DNA of 64,000 nt from contig JAWZYU010000028.1 in the NCBI GenBank assembly GCA_038380435.1, positions 44,761,095-44,825,094 on the forward strand. Reading direction: 5' to 3'. Below, one piece after another: positions 11,170 through 21,528 of the stretch; position 1 is the stretch's first letter, and the number at the start of each line of letters is the position of its first letter. Origin of the DNA: Ryuthela nishihirai (Eukaryota > Arthropoda > Arachnida > Araneae > Heptathelidae). The notes under the pieces were generated by a model. That model ran no database searches. It was given only the letters and a program-made list of their open reading frames with translations, and was not told where the DNA came from. A program made the position numbers and the translations under genes.

Positions 11170-12690
11170 GCTTTTTTACCGGCTAAAAAGGGAGTCCACC
11201 AAATTTTTCGATTTAAAAAAAGGGTCCACCAAATTTACTGATTTGAAAAGGGGTCTACTAAAATTTAACGATTTAAAAAAGAGGTCCACCAAATTTACCG
11301 ATTAAAAAAAATGGCCACCAAATTTACCGATTTAAAAAGAAGTCCACCATATTCACCGATTTTAAAAAAAAGAGGTCCACCAAATTTGCCGATTTAAAGA
11401 AGGGGTCCTTCATGCGTATCGACTGAGCGGGGGAAAAAAAGGATCCGCCATGTTTGCCGAATTAAAAAGCTGGTCCTCTACGTTTGCCGAATTAAAAAAA
11501 GAGGGTCCTGTAAATTTGCTGAATTTAAAAGGGGATCTTGCATGTTTACCGAATTAAAAATTAAAAAAGGAATCTGCTATATTTTCCCACAAATAATATG
11601 AGGACTATTCCGTCCCGTGGCCGAGTGGTTAGCGCGCTTTGCTACTGATCTACGGGACCTGGGTTCGAGCCCCGGGTAAGGCATGGCTGTTTGTGTCGTT
11701 TTTCTGCTGAGGTCCTGCCATCCTCTCAGACCTTCTACTGTGGCATATAAACTGACAGGCTCCTGTCAGACCTCTGTGGCAAGCAGCTGCTTGAGGGGGT
11801 ATTTGTTTTATTTTTATTATGTTTGAAGAAGGGGGTGGTGGTGGTGGTGGGTCCATGAGGTTTGTGGAATTAAAAAGGAGTGCGCATGGTTTACCGACTA
11901 GAAAAAATGTGTTGGGGATCTGCTGTGTTTACCGACTTATAAATAGGACATGTCACGTTTATCGACTTAAAAATAGGGTCCACCACATTTATCGACTAAA
12001 AGGGGGCCCGATATGTTTAGCGTCTAAATAATCGGGCTTATCATATTTACTAACTAAAAATTGGCCTGTCAAGTTTACAGTCTTGAAAGAGGTGTCCATC
12101 GTGTTTACGTACTTAAAAAGATGGTACATCATGTTTGCCGAATTAAAAGGCAGGTCCTCTATGTTTGTCGAATTAAAAAGAGGGTTCTCTGTGTTTACCG
12201 AATTAAAAAGAGGGTCCTCTGTGTTTGCCGAATTATAACGAGGGTCCTCTAGGTTTGTCCAATTGAAAAAGAGGTTCTGTATGTTTGCCGAATTAAAAAA
12301 AGAGGTTCTGTATGTTTGCCGAAATAAAAAAGGATCTTGTATGTTTGCCGAATTAAAAAGAGGATTCTGCATGTTTTCCGAATAAAAAAGAGGGTCCTGT
12401 GTGTTTGCCGAATTAAAAAGAGGGTCCTCTAGGTTTATCGAATTTAAAAACAGGTTATGTATGTTTGCCGAATTAAAAAAAGAGGTTCTGTACGTTTGCC
12501 GAATTAAAAAGAGGATTCTGCATGCTTTCCGAATAAAAAAGAGGGTCCTGTGTGTTTGCCGAATTAAAAAGAGGGTTCTGTATGTTTTCGAATTAAAAAG
12601 AGGGTCCTGTATGTTTACTGAATTAAAACGAAGGTCCTGTATATTTGCGAATTAAAAAGGGAGTCTCTCCGCCATGTCAATCGCTTAAAA
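11170..12690. repeat. 30-bp minisatellite split by a SINE-B
   Basis: Units of 29-31 bp. The left part (11170-11600) is built on gtccaccaaatttaccgatt followed by an A-run; the right part (11850-12690) on gtcctgtatgtttgccgaat followed by aaaaagagg. The variants grade into one another. Because the period is a multiple of three, both strands stay open for long stretches: a plus-strand decapeptide like RVLCVCRIKK, and minus-strand repeats like LFNSANTEDP over 127 codons at 11989-12372. These frames are repeat by-products, not genes. Confidence 0.92.
11610..11822 (+). mobile_element. SINE-B, full length (reference copy)
   Basis: The tRNA-like head has A box tggccgagtggtta and B box gggttcgagccccgg, in a Ser/Leu-like arrangement without a clear anticodon. 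The body carries ttctgctgaggtcctgccat, the short inverted repeat gacaggctcctgtc and the palindrome caagcagctgcttg, then a gggggtattt tail. It interrupts the 30-bp minisatellite and is followed by a short ggt microsatellite. Confidence 0.9.
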
Positions 12691-12997
12691 AATGAAAATG
12701 TCAAGCTTTGTTTTAAAGTTTTATTATTATAACTCTGAATTAGTACTTTAATATAACAGTTCGTAATACATACTTCTTAAAATATTATATACAGTAATTG
12801 TCGTTGATACATAAGCAAGAATTTTATTAAATATCCCTTTTAAAAATTTGCAATGAATGTATCAATCTTAAATGTAGATGATATAAGCAAACATTTTAAT
12901 CAAATTACTCCTTTTAAAAAAAATCATAAATCAGTCTTAAATATAGAGGAAAAGATATCTTGTGACGGGTAGGTTAAGAACCTGCGTATTTGTGTGT

Positions 12998-13246
12998 TGG
13001 GTTGTTTTATCCCTGAGCGGCACTTTTTTGCACACCATGGGCTAAATGGCCAAGTCACATGGACCCCGAAGGCTCAGAGAAGGTTGGGGGAGGGGACCCA
13101 TTGGAACAGCTGTTGGCAGACAGATGGTAGCCTCCCATCAAGGCCATCCAGCGTGTTCTTTAACGTGCACAGGGTATGGCTCTCCCGCACACGAGGCCAC
13201 GGCTTAACGTCACATCCGATGGACGACGACCTTTCCAAGACCATCG
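12998..13246 (-). mobile_element. SINE-A, 5'-truncated with perfect TSD
   Basis: The tail end is intact, but the copy stops in the central region before the tRNA-like head. The 14-bp duplication gcgtatttgtgtgt lies at 12984-12997 and 13247-13260. A truncated head with a perfect duplication is the signature of target-primed reverse transcription. Confidence 0.95.
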
Positions 13247-13260
13247 GCGTATTTGTGTGT

Positions 13261-14130
13261 ACAGGACTGAATCTGTGAGGAGGAGAGCGGAGGCATACCC
13301 TCCTCTCCTTTGAGAATGGATAGTAACAAGAACGGACGAAGAATATTAAAAATATATATCTTAAACGTATTGTTACGACAGATGAACGAGCAACAGTGAC
13401 TTCATTACATAACGTGACTTGAACGCTCGTGTGTGCTTCTGCGTGAGATTCATTTTAGTCAACGAATTAGAACTGAGAACGATTCGGAAGAATAAAAAGA
13501 GAGCAGTGCAGTGTGAAAGTTGTGAGATCTGAAAGGGCATTCAGATGGTCTGATTCAGTGCGCGTTAAGTGAAAATAAGAAGTATATTTATTAGTGTGTG
13601 CGCGGGTGTTTGTTTTCTGTTGTTAGTAATAAAAGTTTAGTGAACTAGCACAGGACGAGAGATTGTTTACATCTGAAGGTATTCAAGTGACATGGCAAAC
13701 AAAGTGAAGAGGTAGTATTTTAGTAGAACAGACAGAGCTGATATTGTATACTCTGTAAAAAAGGTTAATGACTTATGTATGACAGTAGTTAATTTGTTTA
13801 TAAAATACTTCATCCATATTTTTGTAACAATTTGCATTGTATTGTAATTGGTTTGAAAATATAATTATTAATACTCACGCTCAGTGCCTATCCATTTAAA
13901 AAATTCACAACAGTATTTTTAAGAAATTATTTAATAACCACTAAAATAAAGAGAAAATTTTTATAATGGAACGGAGTTCTGGCTTCATCTTGTCCTTCCT
14001 TTCTTTTACTAGGACAGTCCCTTCGCTACCATTATTTTTTTCTCTAGTCCGGGCGTATGTGTGTCATAATTAATATATTAACTGACAAATACATTTCAAA
14101 TTTACGATGTGGATTTCTTTTTTTAATTCT
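13261..14130. other. Unique DNA; possible 5' exon-like stretch
   Basis: Not repetitive within the window. 13330-13720 is less AT-rich than its surroundings. It contains the initiator-like tcagtgcgcg near 13555 and an ATG at 13692 in moderate context, followed after seven codons by aagag|gtagta, which could be a splice donor. No downstream exon was found. This is only suggestive. Confidence 0.3.
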
Positions 14131-14139
14131 ATTCAGAAC

Positions 14140-14527
14140 GTGTTGGGTTGTTTTACCGCTGAGCGGCACTTTTTTGCACACCATGGGGCTAAACGGCCAG
14201 GTCACATGGACCCCGAAGGCTCAGAGAAGGTTGGAGGAGGGGACCCACTGTAACAGCTGTTGGGAGACAGATGATAGTTTCCCGTCAAGGCCATCCAGCG
14301 TGTTCTTTAACGTGCACAGGGTATGGCTCTCCCGCACACGGGGCCACGGCTTAACGTCCCATCCGACGGACGGCGGCCTTATCCAAGCCCATCGGTGTCC
14401 CCTACTGACCGTGGGCAGGGCGGGGAATTTTTGCGGAGATAAATCTCAACGCTGACCCAGCTGGGACTCGAACCTGGAACTACAGATTACGAGCCTGGCG
14501 CGCTACCGACTGAGCCACCCCCGCCCC
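14140..14527 (-). mobile_element. SINE-A, full length
   Basis: The duplication attcagaac lies at 14131-14139 and 14528-14536 (extendable with one mismatch). Head complete, with normal A and B boxes on the minus strand. Confidence 0.93.
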
Positions 14528-15127
14528 ATTCAGAACTTGTGGAAGTGTTTAATTTTCCGTTTAGGAAACTTACCTTTTTTCTTCTTCTTCTTTTGATTTC
14601 GCAATACGTTAGCTGAGAAATTCGTTTAAGAGGTTTAACGATAAAGACAAGAAACACACACACACGCGCGCGAGCACCAACTAAATAATAAAAAAATAAA
14701 ACAGGCAGGAAAGGCGAAAAGAATGCAGGAAATATCCCTTAAGGTAAAGAGATAGTTATTCGAAAAGCACGCAGCAATATTCTCGTAATAGATGACTATG
14801 CAAAGGAACATTTAAGAGTAAAGAAAAGGAATTTAATTTCATTAAGCTTTTGCAAGATTCCTTCATTTGGAAATGTAAGTGCCTCGTGCAATTACGTTTT
14901 CTGCTTTAGCTCGCCAAAATAAAATGCCGACGGCCTGACCTACTGTAATAGACGTTGACTCAAAATCAAAGCAAAATCCTGAACCTTTTCGTTAAATTAA
15001 CGTTAGACTGTTGTTTTAATTTTTACTTCGATAAGAGGATGTAGGGTGAATGTTTATATATATATATTCTGCAAGATGTTCCAAGAAAATCGCGTATGTC
15101 GTTCTGCGTTGAATACATTAAACGATG
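14528..15127. other. Unique AT-rich DNA
   Basis: Contains a short CA/CG dinucleotide run near 14655 and a TA run near 15058. No gene or element recognised. Confidence 0.5.
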
Positions 15128-15129
15128 TA

Positions 15130-15324
15130 CAGTCGCTCAAAAAAGTATCCGAACACTATGGTTGATTACAGAATTCAGAAAAAATATCTGGCAACGATTT
15201 TTTTAGAAATTAGTGCTCTGGCAAACTTCGCGTTCTAAAAAACGTTTCTAAAAAAATCGTTGCCAGATATTTTTTCTGAATTCTGTAATCAACCATAGTG
15301 TTCGGATACTTTTTTGAGCGACTG
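15130..15324. mobile_element. MITE-T, complete palindromic copy (reference)
   Basis: Starts cagtcgctcaaaaaagtatc after TA and ends with its inverse complement before TA (TAs at 15128-15129 and 15325-15326). The terminal repeats extend about 85 bp inward, so the whole 195 bp folds on itself around a short centre. TA duplication, CAGT-type ends and lack of coding capacity indicate a non-autonomous Tc1/mariner-type element. Confidence 0.92.
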
Positions 15325-15553
15325 TACACTGTCCTAACAAAATATTAATTTCCGTGTTAGGGCAATAAATATGTTAAGCTCTATAACTTCGAAAATATGC
15401 ATTTAACGGTAAAACGTGATTGAAGATAAATTAAAAGGTCGTAATCAACTCCATTCAATTCTAGATTTTCAGCGATATTCCTCCAGCATTTAAAGAGTTA
15501 AGAATGGAATATTTAACAATAGCAGTGGGTCATAAGAATTTACATCAGTAATT

Positions 15554-15945
15554 GGGCTGAGTTGGCTCAGTCGGTAGCGTGCCAGGCTCGTAATCTACAG
15601 TTCCCAGGTTCGAGTCCCAGCTGGATCAGCGTTGAGATTTATCTCTGCAAAATTACCCGCCCTGCCCACGGTCAGTAGGGGACACCGATGGGCTTGGAAA
15701 GGCCGCCGCCCGTCTAATAGGACGTTAAGCCGTGGTCCCGTGTGCGGGAGAGCCATACCCTGTGCACGTTAAAGAACACGCTGGATGGCTTTGACGGGAG
15801 GCTACCATCTCTCTCCCAACACCTGTTCCAGTGGGTCCTCTCCCCCAACCTTCTCTGAGCCGACCCTTCGGGGTCCATGTGACCTGACCATTTAGCTCAT
15901 GGTGTGCAAAAAAGTGCCGCTCAGAGGTAAAACAACCCAACTCAA
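15554..15945 (+). mobile_element. SINE-A
   Basis: Head start altered (ttgggctgagttggctcag), but the A and B boxes and body are normal. No clear TSD. An extra 5 bp (cgacc) lies near the gagccttcgg motif. Confidence 0.88.
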
Positions 15946-16020
15946 CAACCTAGCTTTTATAGGCTTTCTTACACAGATTTTTCACAAATTCAAATTTTAG
16001 AAGATATTATAGACCTTCGA

Positions 16021-16407
16021 AGGGGGCGGGGGTGGCTCAGTCCGTAGCGCGACAGGCTCGTAATTTGTAGTTCCCAGGTTCGAGTCCCAGCTGGGTCAGC
16101 GTTGAGATTTATCTCCGCAAAATTCCCCGCCCTGCCCACGATCAGTAGGGGACACCGATGGGCAAGGAAATGCCGCCGTCCGTCGGATGGGACGTTAAGC
16201 CGTGGCCCCGTGTGCGGGAGAGCCATACCCTGTGCACGTTAAAGAACACGCTGGATGGCCTTGACGGGAGGCTACCATCTGTCTCCCAACAGCTGTTCCA
16301 GTGAGTCCCCTCCCCCAACCTTCTCTGAGCCTTCGGGGTTCATGTGACCTGGCCATTTAGCCCATGGTGGGCAAAAAAGTGCCGCTCAGAGGTAAAACAA
16401 CCCAACC
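16021..16407 (+). mobile_element. SINE-A, left arm of inverted pair
   Basis: Full-length copy. Possible imperfect duplication accttcgaa / acctccaaa. The next SINE-A, about 100 bp to the right, is in the opposite orientation, so the two could form a ~370-bp duplex if transcribed together. Confidence 0.9.
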
Positions 16408-16506
16408 CCCCCCCCCACCTCCAAATTATTTTCTGTTTTTTTTTAACGCCCGCGTAATAGAGACAGCTCGCATTGAATGTTAATAAACGAGAATTCTTAC
16501 CCTTTA

Positions 16507-16876
16507 CTTGTTTTACCTCTGAGCGGCACTTTTTTGCCCACCATGGGCTAAATGGCCAGGTCACATGAACCCCGAAGGCTCAGAGAAGGTTGGGGGAGGG
16601 AACCCACTGGAACAGCTGTTGGGAGACAGGTGGTAGCCTCCCGTCAAGGCCATCCAGCGTGTTCTTTAACGTGCACAGGGTATGGCTCTCCAGCACACTG
16701 GGCCACGGCTTAACGTCCCATCCGACGGACGGCGGCCTTTCGAAGCCCATCGGTGTCCCCTACTGACCGTGGGCAGGGCGGGGAATTTTGCGGAGATAAA
16801 TCTCAACGCTGACCCAGCTGGGACTCGAACCTGGGAACTACAGATTACGAGCATGGCGCGCTACCGACTGAGCTCC
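16507..16876 (-). mobile_element. SINE-A, right arm of inverted pair
   Basis: The tail lacks the first ggttggg, starting at cttgttttacc. The head end is altered to gagctccaggggggggggg. No TSD. Confidence 0.88.
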
Positions 16877-17330
16877 AGGGGGGGGGGGTGAGTGTTAGAA
16901 CGTTGATGTTCGTCTTTGAAAAAAAAAAAAAAGGTGCTGAATCATTAGACAAAGGACTTTTTTTTTTCGAAAATGAGGAGGAAAGTACTTAGAAGCCGAC
17001 TAGGAAAAACTATCATTTTCTAAACTATCTTCTCCCTCTCCTCTTTGAAGAATTTTAATGACAGACAAGAGGTGGAAAATATTTGAAGAGACTGAAATGA
17101 GAGGGAAAGGTATACAGGGTGATTCCAAAAGTTCTAATCAAACATTGGAAATGTGTTCTACTGTGCGCTTTTTTTTTTATACGGATAAAAATTCTTATGA
17201 ATATTGGTCCAGAAACGTTTTCCTTCCCAGTTACAGCACATTTTGAGAGTGCAAAGTAAGGAAGTCTGTCGAATTTAATTAGTTTTTATTCCAGTTATTA
17301 CTGTAAGTGATCGATCAGAATAATTTTGTA

Positions 17331-17580
17331 CAGTCGCTCAAAAAATTAACCGAACACTATGGATGTTTTTAGAATTTAGAAAAAATATCTGGCAACGATT
17401 TTTTTAGAAATTAGTGATCTGGCAACCTTCGTGTCACGTGATTTCAGAATTCAGGAAAAATATCTGGAGCGTGTGCAGTTACTGCACACGCTCCAGTTTG
17501 CTGTGAACGGTAACTGCACACGCTCAATATTTCCGTGAGTGAGCCCACACGATCTAGTATCAAAATAATATGACCACCTA
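17331..17580. mobile_element. MITE-T-derived composite with hairpin
   Basis: Starts at a MITE-T end (cagtcgctcaaaaaattaac) next to TA. It then reads through to an unrelated block: the hairpin ggagcgtgtgcag-tta-ctgcacacgctcc (17467-17495), a gctgtgaacggtaactg stretch and gagcccacacgatctagtat. It ends at the TA before the next MITE-T. The same composite recurs at 44580-44886. Confidence 0.85.
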
Positions 17581-17793
17581 CAGTCGCTCAAAAAAATATC
17601 CGAACACTATGGTTGATTACAGCATTCAGAGAAAATATCTGGCAACGATTTTTATTAGAAATTAGTGATCTGGCAACCTTCGAATACGTACACGAAGGTT
17701 GCCAGATCATTAATTTCTAAAAAACTCATTACCAGATTTTTTTCTGAATTCTGAAATCAACCATAGTGTTCGGATATTTTTTTTGAGCGACTC
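17581..17793. mobile_element. MITE-T, complete copy
   Basis: TA-flanked palindrome with the usual ends; the right end reads gagcgactc instead of gagcgactg. The centre carries aatacgtacacgaagg. Confidence 0.9.
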
Positions 17794-18070
17794 TAAGTCT
17801 ACATCAGAGCAAGTGTTCGAAATGGCCTCCCCTAGCAGCAATGTACGCCTCACAGCGTCTTCTCGTCAACTGTTGAACACGTTCCAAGTGTCCCAGAGTG
17901 TTCTGAATTTTTTGACAACCATCCACGATCCGTTTGCGGAAATCTTGTGTATTTGGAACCGGGGAAGTGTAAATGTTAGTCTTAACGTGTCCCCATAAGA
18001 AGAAATCCAGTGGGTTGAAATCGGGAGAGCTTGCAGGCCATGCAGTTGGTCACCCTCTTCCAGTCCAACG

Positions 18071-18458
18071 GGGGCGGGGGTGGCTCAGTCGGTAGCGCGC
18101 CAGGCTCGTAATCTGTACTTCCCAGGTTCGAGTCCCAGCTGGGTCAGCGTTGAGATTTATCTCCGCAAAAATCCCCGCCCTGCCCACGGTCAGTAGGGGA
18201 CACCGATGGGCTTGGAAAGGACGCCGTCCGTCGGATGGGACGTTAAGCCGTGGCCCGTGTGCGGGAGAGCCATACCCTGTGCACGTTAAAGAACACGCTG
18301 GATGACCTTGACGGGGGGCTACCATCTGTCTCCCAACAGCTGTTCCAGTGGGTCCCCTCCCCCAACCTTCTCTGAGCCTTCGGGGTCCATGTGACCTGGC
18401 CATTTAGCCCATGGTGTGCAAAAAAGTGCCGCTCAGAGGTAACACAACCCAACCCAAT
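18071..18458 (+). mobile_element. SINE-A, full length (reference copy)
   Basis: 388 bp with an 11-bp perfect duplication ccagtccaacg (18060-18070 and 18459-18469). Order: tRNA-like head (about 75 bp, elongator tRNA-Met-like anticodon arm in which the CAT position reads CGT), a gttgagatttatctccgc segment, a central conserved domain (ggatgggacgttaagccgtgg and gtgcacgttaaagaacacgc), then a 3' domain (gtgcaaaaaagtgccgctca) and the tail aaacaacccaaccc with no poly(A). It is non-autonomous and must borrow a LINE's reverse transcriptase. It split the DUF4817 transposase relic. Confidence 0.95.
18081..18135 (+). promoter_or_regulatory. Internal Pol III promoter (A and B boxes)
   Basis: A box tggctcagtcgg at 18081-18092 and B box ggttcgagtcc at 18125-18135, matching the type 2 internal promoter of tRNA genes. 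Shown here for the reference copy; it is the basis for calling the family tRNA-derived. Confidence 0.88.
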
Positions 18459-18896
18459 CCAGTCCAACGGTCAGGATACGTAAGATTGAGATCATCCAGG
18501 AATGGTGGAATTTTATCCAACCTCAGCAGACATCTACTATGACGTCAAACGTTTAAATTTACCCAGTATCGTAGCTTTTAACAGGCTTCCTTGCTTTGCA
18601 ATCTCAAAATGTGCTATAACTCAGAAGAGAAGCTTTTCTGGCCTTAGGAACTTTTTTTCTTTTAAATATATGCTCAATAGAACACGTTCCCAAAGTTTGA
18701 CTAGACCTTTTGGAAACACCCTATATATTACACTTTTGAGGAACAATAATTAATGAAAAAAAGAAACATCCACATAGTAGGCGTATTTGAACTGACTAGC
18801 TGGCTGGCGAATGCTCGGACAAGAATAGAGAAATTCATGCGTTTCCTCTATAACGTTCTGACGCTAGCACGTGGATAGCTTAAATATACTACAGTT

Positions 18897-19074
18897 GAAC
18901 TCATGAAATGATGAGCTGAAAAAAAATTGGTTTTGCCATGAGTGGGATTCGAACCCAAGTCTCCAGGAAACATGCCTGTTATGCTTCTAAGTTAGGCATG
19001 TTTTCTGGAGACGTGGGTTCGAATCCCACTCATGGCAAAACCAAATTTTTTTCAGCTCATCATTTCATGAGTTC
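18897..19074. repeat. 178-bp palindrome built from a tRNA 3' half
   Basis: 81-bp near-perfect arms (18897-18977 and 18994-19074) with a 16-nt loop. Each arm contains a perfect T-arm-like stem-loop, gtgggttcgaatcccac, followed by tcatggca, like the 3' end of a tRNA-Leu/Ser. No tRNA 5' half or A box is present, so it is not a tRNA gene. It resembles a fold-back duplication of half a tRNA or tRNA-derived element. Confidence 0.85.
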
Positions 19075-19119
19075 CATGTCTACAGGGCTTATCCTCTGAT
19101 TATTATTATTATTATCCTG

Positions 19120-19509
19120 GTGGGGCGGGGGTGGTTCAGTCAGTAGCGCGCCAGGCTCGTAATCTGTAGTTCCCAGGTTAGAGTCCCAGCTGGGTCAGCG
19201 TTGAGATTTATCTCCGCAAAAATTCCCCGCCCTGCCCACGGTCAGTAGGGGACACCGATGGGCTTGGAAAGGCCGCCGTCCGTCGGATGGGACGTTAAGC
19301 CGTAGCCCCCGTGTGCGGGAGAGCCATACCCTGTGCACGTTAAAGAACACGCTGGATGGCCTTGACGGGAGGCTACCATCTGTCTCCCAACAGCTGTTCC
19401 AGTGGGTCCCCTCCCCCAACCTTCTCCGAGCCTTCGGGGTCATTGTGACCTGGTCATTTAGCCCATGGTGTGCAAAAAAGTGCCGCTCAGAGGTAAAACA
19501 ACCCAACCC
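19120..19509 (+). mobile_element. SINE-A, full length
   Basis: Duplication attattatcctg (19108-19119) / attatcatcctg (19510-19521), 12 bp with one mismatch. It inserted beside an att microsatellite. Confidence 0.93.
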
Positions 19510-19594
19510 ATTATCATCCTGAAATATACTATGCAGAATACTGAGAAAATTTTTACCTGCAGATCTCGGAACTCTGTATTTTCGCAGGTACTCG

Positions 19595-19870
19595 ACGAAC
19601 TAATAATAATAACTTTATTTATGCTTTAGCATGGTTATATTCATAGATTACCCGCTAAGCCTTATGGCTTGTCAGCAGGATTATTAAAGAATAAGATATG
19701 TATAACGCAAAATAAACACATAATTAAAAACAGAAAATGAAACAACACAAACGGAAAATCCCTTGAAGAGAAAAACGTATAGATGAAAAATTAAATACAT
19801 TTATAAAAAATAAATCTATACAATTAAGGATTATAATAGATAGGGCCAGACATTTGTATTTACTGGGCTG
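19595..19870 (-). mobile_element. LINE 3' end relic
   Basis: On the minus strand the sequence reads cctgctgacaagccataagg, cttagcgggt, then an A/T-rich stretch and an ataaagttattattatta tail. The stem aagccataaggctt and the gcgggt word correspond in order to the 3' untranslated end of the LINE at 61180-63056 (ctgcagataagctatttagc, tttgcgggt). No coding part was recognised upstream, so this is a short 5'-truncated copy. Confidence 0.6.
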
Positions 19871-20346
19871 AAATTGCGTTTTTTCACATACGTAGATTGT
19901 TGTGTATACATGAATTTAGTTTTGTAAATACCATCCACATGAGTGTAATAGCTTCTCTCTTGTGGATGCGAAAATTGCACTCGATACATTTATAGCAGGC
20001 ATTACTGCTAATTATTTAGCAGGCATTATAAGCAGGCATTACTGCTAATTATTTAGTGTTGGAAAGGTTACCTTTGTTTCACCATTCTAATGTAACATCA
20101 CAATAATTGTACTTTTGTTGTAACTCGTGTAGTATCCCTCGCATAATAAATTCAGCGATTTTTTGTATATATTTTTATAAGTGCATAAGGTATTATACGT
20201 CATGGATATTGACATTTTGATGATAATAATTTATATGATTTTTTATGTGTATATATTTATAGTATCTGTCTATTTTTATTCTTGTGATATTGTTGTTACC
20301 TGTAGCTCTTTCTATTGGCTGGGAGAGTCTGGTTGATGACGCTGCA
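19871..20346. other. AT-rich DNA with a 38-bp direct repeat
   Basis: The block agcaggcattactgctaatt plus atttag is present twice at about 20000-20060. It could be the upstream remainder of the LINE relic; no coding similarity is visible. Confidence 0.4.
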
Positions 20347-20357
20347 TTTAGTGCAGG

Positions 20358-20741
20358 TTGGGTTGTTTTACCTCTGAGCGGCACTTTTTTGCACACCATG
20401 GGCTAAATGTCCAGGTCACATGGACCCCGAAGGCTCAGAGAAGACTGGGGGAGGGGACCCACTGGAACAGCTGTTAGGAGACAGATGGTAACCTCCCGTC
20501 AAGGCCATCCAGCGTGTTCTTTAACGTGCACAGGGTATGGCTCTCCCGCACACGGGGCCACGGCTTAACGTCCCATACGACGGACGGCGGCCTTTTCAAG
20601 CCCATCGGTGTCCCCTACTGACCGTGGGCAGGGCGGGGAAATTTTGCGGAGATAAATCTCAATGCTGACTCAGCTGGGACTCGAACCTGGGAACTGCAGA
20701 TTACGAGCCTAGCGTGCTACGACTGAGCCACCCCCGCCCCC
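20358..20741 (-). mobile_element. SINE-A, full length
   Basis: Perfect 11-bp duplication tttagtgcagg at 20347-20357 and 20742-20752. One base of the head's gctaccgactg is missing. Confidence 0.93.
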
Positions 20742-20752
20742 TTTAGTGCAGG

Positions 20753-21528
20753 AAAGGCATCAAAAGTGTGAGAACCTAGGAGGTGATCTACTTGCTATGA
20801 TGATAGGATGGGAAGCCGCTGTCATTGCGGGCGGCCTCGATGAAACACACTCCTCAGCTTCTCTTGTGCGCTAGCAAGGTGTTGGCCACAGTGTAGGCTC
20901 ACCGGATGACACTTTATGGCACTGCTGGGTGGTGCGCGGGCGCTGTGGCCACCTTGAGACCTTGTCGACCTTTAAGGTAAGCGCTCACTGGCCGGCAACC
21001 GACGCACAACATTGCCACTAGGAATTGCCGTTTCCTCTGGTACCTCACTCACTTGCAAAGATTTCCCCGCGAATTTTATGATTCAGCTAGCTGCGCGCGC
21101 ATCGAAAGTGGGAGTGGAGCAGTTACAGCTTCCTCGTTTCGTTCAAAAGCTTATGTCTTGAGTTGAATGCGTGAATTTTTAAGATTGAGTGATAAAAATT
21201 CCTAAAATGAGTAGTTAAGATGAAGAATTGTTTGTTTCGGTATCAATGTGTGAAGAAGAAGAAAGGAAAGATTTTGGGGAATTCCATTGTTTGTTCAGAT
21301 GGAAAATCAGAGATGATGGAAGATCAGAGATTTAGTTGATGATGACTCTCCTTCATTTGTAAATATTTAAATAAGATCATGCAAAAAAATAAATAAATAT
21401 CAAAGGCTTTTCAAAGAAAATGCATTTTATTAATGTTAAATTTATTACCATTTAAATATGGCGTTATATTCTACTTCTGAAAAATCAGAATACCAAAAAT
21501 CATTCACTTGTGATTAAAATGTTCTAGA
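20753..21528. other. Unique DNA; possible PIF/Harbinger trace
   Basis: Near 21207-21330 the plus strand reads MSS-stop-DEELFVSVSMCEEEER in one frame, which resembles the acidic, DEE-rich N-terminus of PIF/Harbinger nucleases. It has an in-frame stop and nothing recognisable follows. The rest of the interval shows no gene. Confidence 0.25.

Larger units (their letters stand above)
17804..18540 (-). pseudogene. DUF4817-type transposase C-terminus, interrupted
   Basis: On the minus strand, 18470-18540 encodes FLDDLNLTYPDRWTGRG, then a stop. After a SINE-A interruption, 18062 down to 17804 encodes an open stretch: WPASSPDFNPLDFFLWGHVK, a helical stretch, and a terminus RGGHFEHLL before a TGA complement at 17804-17806. 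In this family the SPDxxPLD block carries a conserved acidic residue of the catalytic domain, and the GGHFEHLL ending is typical. The N-terminal domain and earlier catalytic residues are not present. The terminal coding stretch is intact for about 85 codons, so decay seems moderate. Confidence 0.85.
17115..18723. mobile_element. DUF4817-type DNA transposon with nested insertions
   Basis: Long terminal inverted repeats: left cagggtgattccaaaagttc, right the inverse complement of agggtgtttccaaaagg. Homology extends about 165 bp inward and includes cacattttgagagtgcaaag on the left and its inverse on the right. TATA flanks both ends. Inside are a transposase relic (minus strand), two MITE-T units (17331-17793) and a SINE-A (18071-18458), all younger than the element. 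Confidence 0.85.

Noticed and set aside
18071..18145. A functional tRNA gene
   Set aside because: The A and B boxes and anticodon arm are tRNA-like, but the acceptor stem does not pair and the sequence continues into a SINE body with TSDs.
18050..18403. Frames reading MARSHGPRRLREGWGRGPTG
   Set aside because: A second antisense frame of the same SINE-A; broken or extended by single-base differences between copies.
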